A stretch of DNA of 8,550 bases from contig USCW01000063.1 of assembly GCA_900553315.1 (NCBI GenBank), positions 1 to 8,550 of the forward strand, in the 5' to 3' direction. Origin of the DNA: an uncultured Eubacteriales bacterium. Its GTDB lineage: Bacteria > Bacillota > Clostridia > Christensenellales > Aristaeellaceae. The notes under the pieces are model-generated. The model did not search any database. It saw nothing but the letters and a program-made list of their open reading frames with translations, and was not told where the DNA came from. Position numbers and translations under genes: made by a program. Below are positions 1-6,637 of this stretch, piece by piece; within the stretch, counting starts at the first letter, position 1, and every line of letters starts with the position of its first letter.

Positions 1-3
1 GGT

Positions 4-47
4 CTGGGGGAGAGGCGCTTCTCTCAGAGAAGCGGCCTCTCCCCCAG
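4..47 (+). repeat. GC-rich hairpin repeat, type A, copy 1
   Basis: Nearly perfect inverted repeat. The outer arm CTGGGGGAGAGGC (4-16) pairs with GCCTCTCCCCCAG (35-47). The inner arm GCTTCTCT (17-24) pairs with AGAGAAGC (26-33). A single unpaired G sits at 34, on the 3' side between the two stems, and the loop is minimal. The reverse complement of this element recurs at 8499-8544, with one extra G:C pair in the outer stem. It is not followed by a T-run on either strand, so it does not look like an ordinary intrinsic terminator. It lies in the intergenic region upstream of the topoisomerase promoter. The shared flank GGT before the stem is also found in the other copy, so the true unit may extend past the left window edge. 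Confidence 0.85.
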
Positions 48-80
48 AATCTCCTATTCATATTTTCTTCGGAAGAGGGC

Positions 81-120
81 CCGGGGGAGGGGCTTCTTGC
101 AAAGAAGCCGCCTCCCCCGG
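81..120 (+). repeat. GC-rich hairpin repeat, type B, copy 1
   Basis: Inverted repeat with the same plan as the type A element but different bases. The outer arm CCGGGGGAGG (81-90) pairs with CCTCCCCCGG (111-120). The inner arm GGCTTCTT (91-98) pairs with AAGAAGCC (102-109), with loop GCA and one unpaired G at 110 on the 3' side. A weak further stem, AAGAGG with CCTCTT, can extend the base beyond a small internal loop. It ends 20 bp before the -35 box of the topoisomerase operon. A partly decayed copy in the opposite orientation lies near 8451-8483. Confidence 0.85.
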
Positions 121-140
121 AGTTCCTCTTTCGTTCCCAC

Positions 141-169
141 TTGTGACTCTTGGAAATTTGTGATATAAT
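141..169 (+). promoter_or_regulatory. Sigma-A promoter of the parE-parC operon
   Basis: The -35 box TTGTGA (141-146, 4 of 6 to consensus) and the perfect -10 box TATAAT (164-169) are 17 bp apart. A TG one base before the -10 box makes it an extended -10 (TGATATAAT). Transcription would begin near 175-178, leaving a leader of about 75-80 nt before the ATG at 254. I see no terminator hairpin or known riboswitch in that leader. Confidence 0.85.
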
Positions 170-240
170 AGGGATTCGCGGGCTTGTGAAAAGGAATGAT
201 TTGGCAAGGTTTTGGGCAAAAAGTGCCTGAATGACGGTGA

Positions 241-245
241 AGGAG
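241..245 (+). promoter_or_regulatory. Ribosome binding site that fixes the parE start
   Basis: AGGAG lies 8 nt before the ATG at 254. This supports ATG 254 over the in-frame TTG at 212, which would add 14 residues (beginning MGKKCLND) not typical of the family and has no comparable ribosome site. Confidence 0.8.
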
Positions 246-253
246 TTGGCATC

Positions 254-2230
254 ATGGCGCAGAGCTACGACGCAAAAAACATACAGGTGCTGGAGGGACT
301 GGACCCGGTGCGCATGCGGCCGGGTATGTATATCGGTTCCACGGGAAGCCGGGGTCTGCACCACTTGCTGTGGGAAATCCTGGATAACGCCATTGACGAG
401 GCGGCGAACGGCTATGCCGACGAAATTCAGGTTACGCTGCATCAGGACGGCTCCGCCAGCGTGTTCGATAACGGACGCGGTATGCCCGTGGACATGCATC
501 CCACGCTGGGTATCTCCGGCGTGGAGGTTATTTATACCAAGCTCCACGCGGGCGGTAAGTTCAATAATGAAAATTACAGCTATTCCGGCGGCCTGCACGG
601 CGTGGGCGCGTCCGTAGTGAACGCCTTGTCGCGCTGGGTCACGGTGGATGTGTTCCGCGATTGGACACATTGGCGCATGTCCTTCGCCAGTAAGTTCGAC
701 CCGGCGGAGGGCAAGGTCACGGCCGGCGTGCCGCAGGGGCCGCTGGAAAAGGTCGGCAATACCCGCAAGCGCGGAAGTCTGGTGCGCTTCCTGCCGGACG
801 ATACCATCTTCGAGGACATCCGCTTCAACAGCGATCTGGTGGCACGCCACCTGCAGGAACAGGCCTTTCTGAATAAGGGTCTGCGTATCGTCTTTACGGA
901 CGAGCGGGATAAGAACCCCGAGACCCGCGAGCGCGTCTTTCATTACGAGGGCGGCATTGTAGATTTCGTGAAGTATCTGGACGCGGATAAGACCGTGCTG
1001 CACGATGCGCCTGTTTATTTGGAAGGCAAGCGCGACGACGTGATCTTCAAGGCCGCGTTCCAGTATACCGACGGCTATACGGAGAACATCTTCTCCTATG
1101 CCAACAATATCCCCACGGGCGAGGGCGGCTCTCATGAAACGGGCTTCAAGGCTGCCTTCACCAAGGCTTTCAATGATTATGCCCGGAAAATCGGCGCGTT
1201 GAAAGAAAAGGACAACAATCTCTCTGGTGAGGATTTCCGCGAGGGACTGACCTGCGTCATGGTCGCCATGGTGAAGAATCCCCAGTTCGAGGGTCAGACC
1301 AAGGGCCGTCTGGGCAATACCGAGGTGCGTCCGCTGGTGGAGTCCATCGCATCTCAGCGGCTGGCGGAGTTTCTGGAGGATCTGAAGAATCAGGAGCTGG
1401 CGCAGAAGATCGTGGAGAAGGCCGTGCGGGCTGCGCAGGTGCGCGAGGCCAGCCGCAAGACCCGCGATCTTGCCCGGCAGAAGAATCAACTGGAGGCAGC
1501 GCCGCTGGTGGGCAAGCTATCCAGCTGCACGGGCCGTCACCCGGAGGATAACGAGCTGTTTATCGTGGAGGGCGACTCCGCCGGCGGCAGCGCCAAGCAG
1601 GGACGTGACCGCCGCTTTCAGGCGATTCTGCCCCTGCGCGGCAAGCCGCTGAACGCAGAGAAAAAGCGGCTGGATCAGGTGCTGGCCAATGAGGAATTCC
1701 GCAGCCTGATTACGGCGCTGGGCACCTCCATTGACGAGGGCTTCACCCTGTCCACACTAAAGTATAATAAGGTTATTATTCTTTCCGATGCCGATCAGGA
1801 CGGCGCGCACATCCGTGCCATTCTGCTGACCTTCTTCTATCGCTATATGCGGGAGCTGGTCACGGCGGGTCACGTTTATATCGGTATGCCGCCGCTGTAC
1901 AAGGTACAGAAGGGCGACAAGATTTGGTATGCCTATGACGACAAGGAACTGGGCAAATGCACCAAGGCTGCGGGCAAGGGCTATAATTTGCAGCGCTACA
2001 AGGGCCTTGGTGAAATGAATCCCGAGCAGCTTTGGGCCACCACCATGGACCCCAGCCAGCGGAAGCTGCTGCAAGTGACCATCGACGATGCGGCACAGGC
2101 AGACCGCCTGATTACCATTTTAATGGGCGATAAGGTGGAGCCACGCAAGGATTACATCAGCCAGTTTGCCGACTTCAACCGGCAGGATAACTTTGAGCTG
2201 CCTGAGCATCAGCAGCAGGGAGGGAATTAA
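254..2230 (+). CDS. parE: Type IIA DNA topoisomerase, B (ATPase) subunit, ParE/GyrB family
   Basis: This is the ATP-hydrolysing half of an A2B2 topoisomerase that passes one DNA duplex through another; ATP binding closes the B-subunit gate. The 658-aa length fits ParE and Gram-positive GyrB and leaves no room for the large insert of enterobacterial GyrB. Visible motifs: GHKL ATPase at residues 41-50 (EILDNAIDEA, catalytic Glu41 and Mg-binding Asn45), FDNGRG at 71-76, the ATP lid SGGLHGVGAS at 111-120, and the transducer QTK loop at 348-350. The TOPRIM metal site has EGDSAGG at 439-445 and DADQDG at 512-517. The C-terminus carries QRYKGLGEMN (580-589) and MGDKVEPRK (624-632). Two spellings are slightly unusual: PLRGKPLN (460-467), where a hydrophobic residue usually replaces the Pro, and SDADQDG instead of TDADxDG. 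Sequence alone does not cleanly separate ParE from GyrB; topoisomerase IV is favoured by the partner subunit and by the absence of dnaA, dnaN or recF next to it. Confidence 0.95.
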   Translation: MAQSYDAKNIQVLEGLDPVRMRPGMYIGSTGSRGLHHLLWEILDNAIDEAANGYADEIQVTLHQDGSASVFDNGRGMPVDMHPTLGISGVEVIYTKLHAGGKFNNENYSYSGGLHGVGASVVNALSRWVTVDVFRDWTHWRMSFASKFDPAEGKVTAGVPQGPLEKVGNTRKRGSLVRFLPDDTIFEDIRFNSDLVARHLQEQAFLNKGLRIVFTDERDKNPETRERVFHYEGGIVDFVKYLDADKTVLHDAPVYLEGKRDDVIFKAAFQYTDGYTENIFSYANNIPTGEGGSHETGFKAAFTKAFNDYARKIGALKEKDNNLSGEDFREGLTCVMVAMVKNPQFEGQTKGRLGNTEVRPLVESIASQRLAEFLEDLKNQELAQKIVEKAVRAAQVREASRKTRDLARQKNQLEAAPLVGKLSSCTGRHPEDNELFIVEGDSAGGSAKQGRDRRFQAILPLRGKPLNAEKKRLDQVLANEEFRSLITALGTSIDEGFTLSTLKYNKVIILSDADQDGAHIRAILLTFFYRYMRELVTAGHVYIGMPPLYKVQKGDKIWYAYDDKELGKCTKAAGKGYNLQRYKGLGEMNPEQLWATTMDPSQRKLLQVTIDDAAQADRLITILMGDKVEPRKDYISQFADFNRQDNFELPEHQQQGGN

Positions 2231-2233
2231 GCC

Positions 2234-4714
2234 ATGGCGAAGAAAACCAGCGACCAGCGTCCCATCGTCAAGGACGATCCTTCCCGGATCATCCAATCCT
2301 CGCTTGAGGAGGTCATGCACAACTCCATGATCCCTTACGCCGAGCACGTTATCATGGAGCGGGCCATTCCCCGGGTGGAGGATGGCCTGAAGCCTGTGCA
2401 GCGGCGTATTCTGTACACCATGCAGGAGTTGGGCCTGAGTCCCGATAAGCCCCACCGCAAGTGCGCCCGTATCGTGGGCGACTGCCTTGGTAAGTATCAT
2501 CCTCATGGCGATTCCTCCGTGTATGACGCGCTGGTGCGCATGGCGCAGCCTTTTTCCATGCGCGGCCCGATGGTGGACGGCCATGGCAACTTCGGCTCCA
2601 TCGACGGCGATAGCGCCGCCGCCATGCGTTATACCGAGGCGCGCATGACGCCCTTGGCGCTGCTGATGCTTCGAGACATTGAGAAGGACACCGTGCCCTT
2701 CCGCCTGAACTTTGACGATACCCTGAAGGAGCCCGACATGCTCCCGGCTCGATTCCCGAACCTGCTGGTCAACGGCGCGGGCGGCATCGCGGTGGGGCTG
2801 GCGACGAATATTCCGCCGCATAACCTGCGGGAGGCCATCAGCGCCACCATTGCGCTGATCGAAAATCCAGCCATTACGCTGGACGAGCTGATGCAGCACA
2901 TGCCCTGCCCTGATTTCCCCACGGGCGGCGTGCTGATCGACAACGATGAAATCCGCAAGGCCTATGAAACGGGCAAGGGTAAGCTGATCCTCCGGGCGCG
3001 GGTGCATGTGGAGGACGGTCTGGCGGGCCGCAAGCTGCTGGTCATTACCGAGGTACCCTACCAGATCAACAAGGCCGCCATGCTGGAGAAGATTTTGAAG
3101 CTCTCCGAGGAGAAGAAGGCGGCCCTTGGATGCATTTATGACATCCGCGACGAGAGCGACCGGACGGGTATGCGTGCGGTGATTGAGCTGAAGAAGGACG
3201 CAGACCCCCAGCGGGTGCTGGCTTATCTGTATAAGTACAGCGACCTGCAGATTACCTTCGGCGTAAACATGGTGGCCATTGCCGAGGGCAAGCCCCTGCT
3301 TATGGGCGTGAAGTCCATGCTGCATTACTTCATTGAGCATCAAAAGAACGTTGTGACTCGCCGTACCCGCTACGAGCTGGCGCAGGCACAGGCACGGGCG
3401 CATATTTTGCAGGGTTTGATGATCGCCGTGGACAATCTGGACGAGGTCATTGCGCTCATCCGCGCCAGCAAGAACCCCAAGGAGGCTAAGCAGGGCCTCA
3501 TGGCACGCTTTGAGCTGGACGACGTGCAGGCACAGGCTATTCTGGATATGCGCTTGCAGCGTCTGACCAATTTGGAACTGCTGGCGCTGAAAAAGGAATA
3601 TGAGGACCTGCTCAAGCTTATCAGCCGCTTGGAGGCCATATTGAAAAGCGAGAAGAAGCTGCTGGGCGTGATCCGTACCGAATTGCAGGAGATCGCCGAT
3701 GAGTACGGCGACGACCGCCTTACCAGCCTGGAAAAGGCAGCGCCCGCCAGCACCGTGGTGGTAGAGGATACCCCCATCGCCGAGGAGGCCGTGGTGGCCT
3801 TTACCCGCGGCGGTCAGCTCAAGCGCATGGCCCCGGCGCAGTATCGCAAGGCGCCCTTGGAGCAGTCCGAGGACAAGAGCGATCAGCCCCGCTTCCTGTT
3901 CATGACGGACACGGACGAGACGCTGCTGTTCTTTACCAATCTGGGCAACTGCTATCCCCTGCGAGTGGACGCGCTGGCGGAGATCAAGCCCCGTGACCGC
4001 GGCAGTCTGCTGACGGGCGTGCTGGCCGGTTTGGAAAACGGCGAGGAACCGCTGTGGATCACCTGCTGCCGCACGGCGGATTTGGCCAAGGAGCCGGATT
4101 TCCTGTTCGTGACCCGCTGCGGCATGATGAAGCGCACCGCCGCTGCCGATTACGACGTGCGCAGCAAGAAATTCGCCGCCGTGAATCTGAAGGCCGGGGA
4201 CAGTTTGCTGAGTGTCAAGCCCGCCTTTACCCGGGATGATATGCTGCTCTTCACACGAAAGGGCATGTGCATTCGCTTCGGCTTGGATACCGTGCCCACG
4301 CAGGGGCGCATTTCAGCGGGCGTGCGCGTCATGCAGATCGACGAGGACGACGAGTTGGTCTGGTGCGGACAGGTGGGCGACAAGGATGAAATGGTGCTGT
4401 TTAGTGAACGCGGCTACGGCAAACGTATCCTGAGCTGTGACTTTGAAAAGCAGAATCGCAACGGCAAGGGCGTGAAGTCCTTCTACTTCAACAAGAACGG
4501 CAGCAACGGCCGCTATCTGGCGGGTCTGTATCTGGCAGGGAAGGAGCCCTGCACGCTGATCGTGCAGCAGGCGCAGAGTCCTGAAACCCGCATCAGCAAG
4601 GATGAGATTCGCCTTCAAAGCAAGACTGACCGCGGCGCACCCTATGTCATGGCGGTACTGGACGATGTGGTAACGGGTTTGTTGGGCGAAGAGGTCGTGG
4701 AGATCAAGGAGTAA
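2234..4714 (+). CDS. parC: Type IIA DNA topoisomerase, A (breakage-reunion) subunit, ParC/GyrA family
   Basis: This subunit makes the double-strand break by joining a tyrosine to the DNA end. The 826-aa protein starts 3 nt after the parE stop, with AGGGAGGG (2217-2224) as ribosome site inside the end of parE, so the two are co-transcribed and coupled. Visible: winged-helix region with KYHPHGDSSVYD (87-98), AAAMRYTE with catalytic Arg132-Tyr133, and GGIAVG (183-188) holding the DNA-bending Ile185. Then come the tower and coiled-coil exit gate (about 360-490) and a C-terminal beta-pinwheel (about 515-815) with blade repeats such as FTRGGQLKR, VTRCGMMKR, FTRKGMCIR and FSERGYGKR. Residues matching the quinolone-resistance positions (GyrA Ser83 and Asp87) are Ser94 and Asp98, the drug-sensitive form. 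The canonical GyrA box (QRRGGKG) is missing after blade 1, which argues for ParC-like relaxing or decatenating activity rather than supercoiling. A related string, QNRNGKG (740-746), occurs in a late blade. The N-terminal half nevertheless reads very like GyrA. Confidence 0.93.
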   Translation: MAKKTSDQRPIVKDDPSRIIQSSLEEVMHNSMIPYAEHVIMERAIPRVEDGLKPVQRRILYTMQELGLSPDKPHRKCARIVGDCLGKYHPHGDSSVYDALVRMAQPFSMRGPMVDGHGNFGSIDGDSAAAMRYTEARMTPLALLMLRDIEKDTVPFRLNFDDTLKEPDMLPARFPNLLVNGAGGIAVGLATNIPPHNLREAISATIALIENPAITLDELMQHMPCPDFPTGGVLIDNDEIRKAYETGKGKLILRARVHVEDGLAGRKLLVITEVPYQINKAAMLEKILKLSEEKKAALGCIYDIRDESDRTGMRAVIELKKDADPQRVLAYLYKYSDLQITFGVNMVAIAEGKPLLMGVKSMLHYFIEHQKNVVTRRTRYELAQAQARAHILQGLMIAVDNLDEVIALIRASKNPKEAKQGLMARFELDDVQAQAILDMRLQRLTNLELLALKKEYEDLLKLISRLEAILKSEKKLLGVIRTELQEIADEYGDDRLTSLEKAAPASTVVVEDTPIAEEAVVAFTRGGQLKRMAPAQYRKAPLEQSEDKSDQPRFLFMTDTDETLLFFTNLGNCYPLRVDALAEIKPRDRGSLLTGVLAGLENGEEPLWITCCRTADLAKEPDFLFVTRCGMMKRTAAADYDVRSKKFAAVNLKAGDSLLSVKPAFTRDDMLLFTRKGMCIRFGLDTVPTQGRISAGVRVMQIDEDDELVWCGQVGDKDEMVLFSERGYGKRILSCDFEKQNRNGKGVKSFYFNKNGSNGRYLAGLYLAGKEPCTLIVQQAQSPETRISKDEIRLQSKTDRGAPYVMAVLDDVVTGLLGEEVVEIKE

Positions 4715-4747
4715 GCGGCTTGGCGCGCACAAGATTGATAAGCAAGA

Positions 4748-4777
4748 CCCCGGCAGCGTTTATGCTGCCGGGGTTTT
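4748..4777. terminator. Intrinsic terminator between the convergent operons
   Basis: A perfect 10-bp stem CCCCGGCAGC (4748-4757) with GCTGCCGGGG (4764-4773), loop GTTTAT, is followed by TTTT on the plus strand, 33 nt after the parC stop. On the minus strand the hairpin is followed by TCTTGCTTAT, a weaker U-rich tail, and it lies 14 nt after the stop of the 96-aa gene. It probably serves both convergent transcripts, most strongly parC. Confidence 0.92.
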
Positions 4778-4791
4778 CGTGAGCTTCGAAA

Positions 4792-5082
4792 TTATGCGTT
4801 GCGCGGATCATTACTGCGCCGTTTCTTGGCATCGGGGTCAATATATTCGATCTCAAGCCGCTGAAAATCCACATGCTCAAGGAACGCATCGGGCAGAAAG
4901 CGGGTCTGACCGAATTCGTCCCATTCGCGCTGATTTTTCGGCAGCCAAATAGGCTTGGGAAGATCCAGCGCATGACAGGCCTCTTCCAAGGCCTCCTGCG
5001 GATCATCACGGGTGCAGGGCTTGACGGCCTGTAAATCCATGCGGTGATGCTTGATCGTGCGTACCCAGAGGGCGGTAGCCAT
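4792..5082 (-). CDS. Unrecognised 96-aa protein coupled to rmuC
   Basis: I do not recognise this protein as a named family. It has 96 residues, no signal peptide or membrane segment, a mixed charged composition, and a basic, probably disordered tail (KKRRSNDPRN). Notable features are the start MATALWVRTI, an acidic stretch DDPQEALEEACHALDLP (26-42), and a tryptophan- and charge-rich centre WLPKNQREWDEFGQTRF (46-62) followed by DFQRLEIEYIDPDA (72-85). Two cysteines (23 and 36) are too few and too far apart for an obvious metal site. The start ATG has a near-perfect AAGGAGG 8 nt upstream (5091-5097), and that site overlaps the rmuC stop codon, so translation is probably coupled to rmuC. The longer in-frame reading upstream overlaps rmuC and has rmuC-shadow composition, so I reject it. 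The strong ribosome site, placement and orderly amino-acid composition make it a real gene; its function is unknown. Confidence 0.82.
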   Translation of the reverse strand: MATALWVRTIKHHRMDLQAVKPCTRDDPQEALEEACHALDLPKPIWLPKNQREWDEFGQTRFLPDAFLEHVDFQRLEIEYIDPDAKKRRSNDPRNA

Positions 5083-5090
5083 AGGGGTAT

Positions 5091-5097
5091 CCTCCTT
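5091..5097 (-). promoter_or_regulatory. Ribosome binding site overlapping the rmuC stop codon
   Basis: On the minus strand the string TAAGGAGG contains both the rmuC stop (TAA, 5098-5096) and the AAGGAGG site of the 96-aa gene. Ribosomes finishing rmuC therefore end on the downstream initiation site, an arrangement typical of coupled translation. Confidence 0.8.
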
Positions 5098-6394
5098 ACT
5101 GATCGGTATCGTTTTCAGCCTCCGGCAGCGTGGGCTCCTCGGGCGCAAACAGACCCGCGTCCGCCGCCTCAACCTGTCCCAGACGGCGCTGAATGGCGCG
5201 TGTGCGGGTGAAGGCCGTGTCAATGGAATCGGAGGCCTGCCGCAGGCGCTGCTGCGTCTTTTCCAACACCTCCGCAAAGCGGCCAAAGTCATTCTTGACG
5301 GCGCCCAGCAGCTTCCAGACCTCGCTGGAGCGCTGTTCGATGGCCAGCGTGCGGAAGCCCATTTGCAGCGCGTTCAGCAACGCCGCAAAGGTGGAGGGTC
5401 CCGCGATCACAACGCGCTGCTCCCGTTGAAGCTGCTCAGCGGTATCCATGTCCCGCATGACCTCGGCATACAGCCCCTCCACAGGCAGAAACATGATCGC
5501 AAAATCGGTGGAATGCGGCGGCGCAATGTACTTGCTTGCAATGCGCTTGCCCTCGATCTTGACGCGGGTCATCAGCGCCCGGCGGGCTGTCTCTACGCCC
5601 GACACGTCGCCCTGCTGGCTGGCCTCGACCAGCCGGAGATAATCCTCCTGCGGAAATTTGCTGTCAATGGGCAGCCAGACCGCATGCTCATCCTTTCCCG
5701 GCAGACGCACGGCGAACTCCACGCGTTCCTGGCTTCCGGGCACGATCTCAATGTTCTCCGCATACTGCTCCCGGGTGAGCACCTGTCCCAATAAGGCTCC
5801 CAACTGCATTTCGCCCCAAATGCCGCGGGTCTTGACGTTCGTCAGTACCTTTTTCAAGTCGCCCACGCCCACGGCGAGGTTCTGCATCTCGCCGAGACCC
5901 TTGTAGACCTGCTCCAAGCGGGCGCTGACCTGCGCGAAGCTGGCGTTCAGCCGCTTGTCCAGATGCTGCGTCAACTGTTCATCCACTGTGCGGCGCATGG
6001 CGCTTAGCTGCTGATCGTTCTCCTGCCGCAGCATGGTCAGCTGGCTTTGCAGACTGGTACGCAGGTTCTCCAAACCGCGGGCGGTGCTTTCGCTCATCTG
6101 GCTGAAGCGCTCCTCTTGATTGCGCCCGGAGAGCATCACTTGCCGCTGCATACTTTCCAGCAGTGCGGACTGGCTCTGTCCCAGCGTGGACAGGCTGTGC
6201 ATCAGGTTTTCATTCAGGGCACGCAGCGCCCGCTGATGGTCGTCCCGCTCCTGCTCCAGCGCGTCCAGCAGCTCATCCCGCTGCGCCTCCAAGTCGCGGG
6301 TAAAGCGGCGGCGCTGGGTCCCCAGCAGGATCAGCGCAATAATGAGCAGCAGCGTCAGCAATCCCAATGCGCCGTAAAGAATCAGATTTTCCAT
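5096..6394 (-). CDS. rmuC: DNA recombination protein RmuC
   Basis: RmuC proteins are membrane-anchored, carry a predicted nuclease-like core, and were found in E. coli to limit recombination at short inverted repeats; the biochemical activity is not firmly established. The 432-aa product has an N-terminal membrane helix (about 4-25, ending in the basic QRRRF stop-transfer stretch), and then a long Gln/Glu/Arg-rich coiled coil (about 30-180). The conserved RmuC core (about 185-405) includes TRGIWGEMQLGALL (189-202), DSKFPQEDY (244-252), IMFLPVEGLYAEV (300-312) and GPSTFAALLNALQMGFRTLA (332-351). The acidic tail (PEEPTLPEAENDTD) is non-conserved. The ATG at 6394 has CAGGAG 5 nt upstream. A terminator-like hairpin with a run of six Us ends 2 nt before that ribosome site. 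The gene is followed after 13 nt by the 96-aa gene. Confidence 0.96.
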   Translation of the reverse strand: MENLILYGALGLLTLLLIIALILLGTQRRRFTRDLEAQRDELLDALEQERDDHQRALRALNENLMHSLSTLGQSQSALLESMQRQVMLSGRNQEERFSQMSESTARGLENLRTSLQSQLTMLRQENDQQLSAMRRTVDEQLTQHLDKRLNASFAQVSARLEQVYKGLGEMQNLAVGVGDLKKVLTNVKTRGIWGEMQLGALLGQVLTREQYAENIEIVPGSQERVEFAVRLPGKDEHAVWLPIDSKFPQEDYLRLVEASQQGDVSGVETARRALMTRVKIEGKRIASKYIAPPHSTDFAIMFLPVEGLYAEVMRDMDTAEQLQREQRVVIAGPSTFAALLNALQMGFRTLAIEQRSSEVWKLLGAVKNDFGRFAEVLEKTQQRLRQASDSIDTAFTRTRAIQRRLGQVEAADAGLFAPEEPTLPEAENDTDQ

Positions 6395-6406
6395 TTTTTC
6401 TCCTGT

Positions 6407-6443
6407 AAAAAAGCGGAAGGCAGGCGCACGCCATGCCTCCCGC
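6407..6443 (-). terminator. Terminator-like hairpin in the rmuC leader (terminator or attenuator)
   Basis: Read on the minus strand, GCGGGAGGCA (6443-6434) pairs with TGCCTTCCGC (6422-6413) with one G-U pair. Above a one-base bulge (6433) comes a further stem GGCG/CGCC over a very small loop, and the structure is followed directly by TTTTTT (6412-6407). It has the form of a strong Rho-independent terminator for minus-strand transcription. The rmuC ribosome site (6405-6400) begins 1 nt after the T-run, so no promoter can fit between the two. It either ends the recR transcript with some read-through into rmuC, or is a regulated attenuator of rmuC. Confidence 0.75.
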
Positions 6444-6583
6444 CGGGGTCAATCGAAATTTTTCCATCTCAGGGAATGCTCCAAGATACTTTCAAGCATC
6501 CGAAGCAAAAATGATGTTTATCAACCAATCTTGCCGGTGAAGCCCCAAGCCTAGGGGAACAGCCCCCGCTTTCCGGGAGGGGT
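6444..6583 (-). other. Non-coding leader between recR and rmuC
   Basis: About 140 nt with no convincing gene. On the minus strand it can form several small stems: CCCC/GGGG around 6541-6560, TGAT/ATCA around 6512-6523, and a bulged stem GGATGCT/AGCATTCC at 6500-6473. No match to a riboswitch or RNA class that I know is apparent. I see no convincing promoter; the best candidate -10 (TATCTT near 6484-6489) lacks a good -35. A 16-codon open frame (6449-6499) is present but has no ribosome site. Confidence 0.4.
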
Positions 6584-6621
6584 GCGGGGAGGCGCCTTTC
6601 TCAGAAAGGCGGCCTCCCCGC
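6584..6621 (+). repeat. GC-rich hairpin repeat, type C
   Basis: This shares the architecture of the type A and B hairpins. The outer arm GCGGGGAGGC (6584-6593) pairs with GCCTCCCCGC (6612-6621). The inner arm GCCTTTCT (6594-6601) pairs with AGAAAGGC (6603-6610), and a single unpaired G lies at 6611 on the 3' side. It begins 16 nt beyond the recR stop. It has no T-run in the direction of recR transcription, so it is more likely a repeat or a 3'-end stabilising structure than a terminator. Confidence 0.82.
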
Positions 6622-6637
6622 CGTTCCCCGTGCTCCG

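Noticed and set aside
196..234. A 12-codon open frame (MIWQGFGQKVPE) in the parE leader
   Set aside because: The purine stretch AAAAGG is only 1 nt from the ATG, too close to act as a ribosome site, and nothing links it to a terminator.
212..253. TTG-started extension of the topoisomerase B subunit by 14 residues
   Set aside because: It has no good ribosome site, while ATG 254 has AGGAG at 8 nt and gives the normal family N-terminus.
2120..3403. Long minus-strand open frame opposite parE/parC (427 codons)
   Set aside because: It is His/Leu/Val-rich shadow coding of a conserved gene in GC-rich DNA, with no ribosome site or family resemblance.
5051..5794. Plus-strand open frame opposite rmuC (247 codons)
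   Set aside because: The opposite strand clearly encodes RmuC. This reading has shadow composition and no motifs.
6444..6583. Riboswitch or 6S/SRP RNA in the recR-rmuC gap
   Set aside because: Short strings resemble parts of TPP (CTGAGATGG) and FMN (CCGGTGAAGCCC) elements. The rest of each consensus is missing, and no 6S-like long stem or SRP tetraloop motif is seen.
6584..6621. Type C hairpin as the recR terminator
   Set aside because: There is no T-run after it on the minus strand; the sequence that follows is C-rich.
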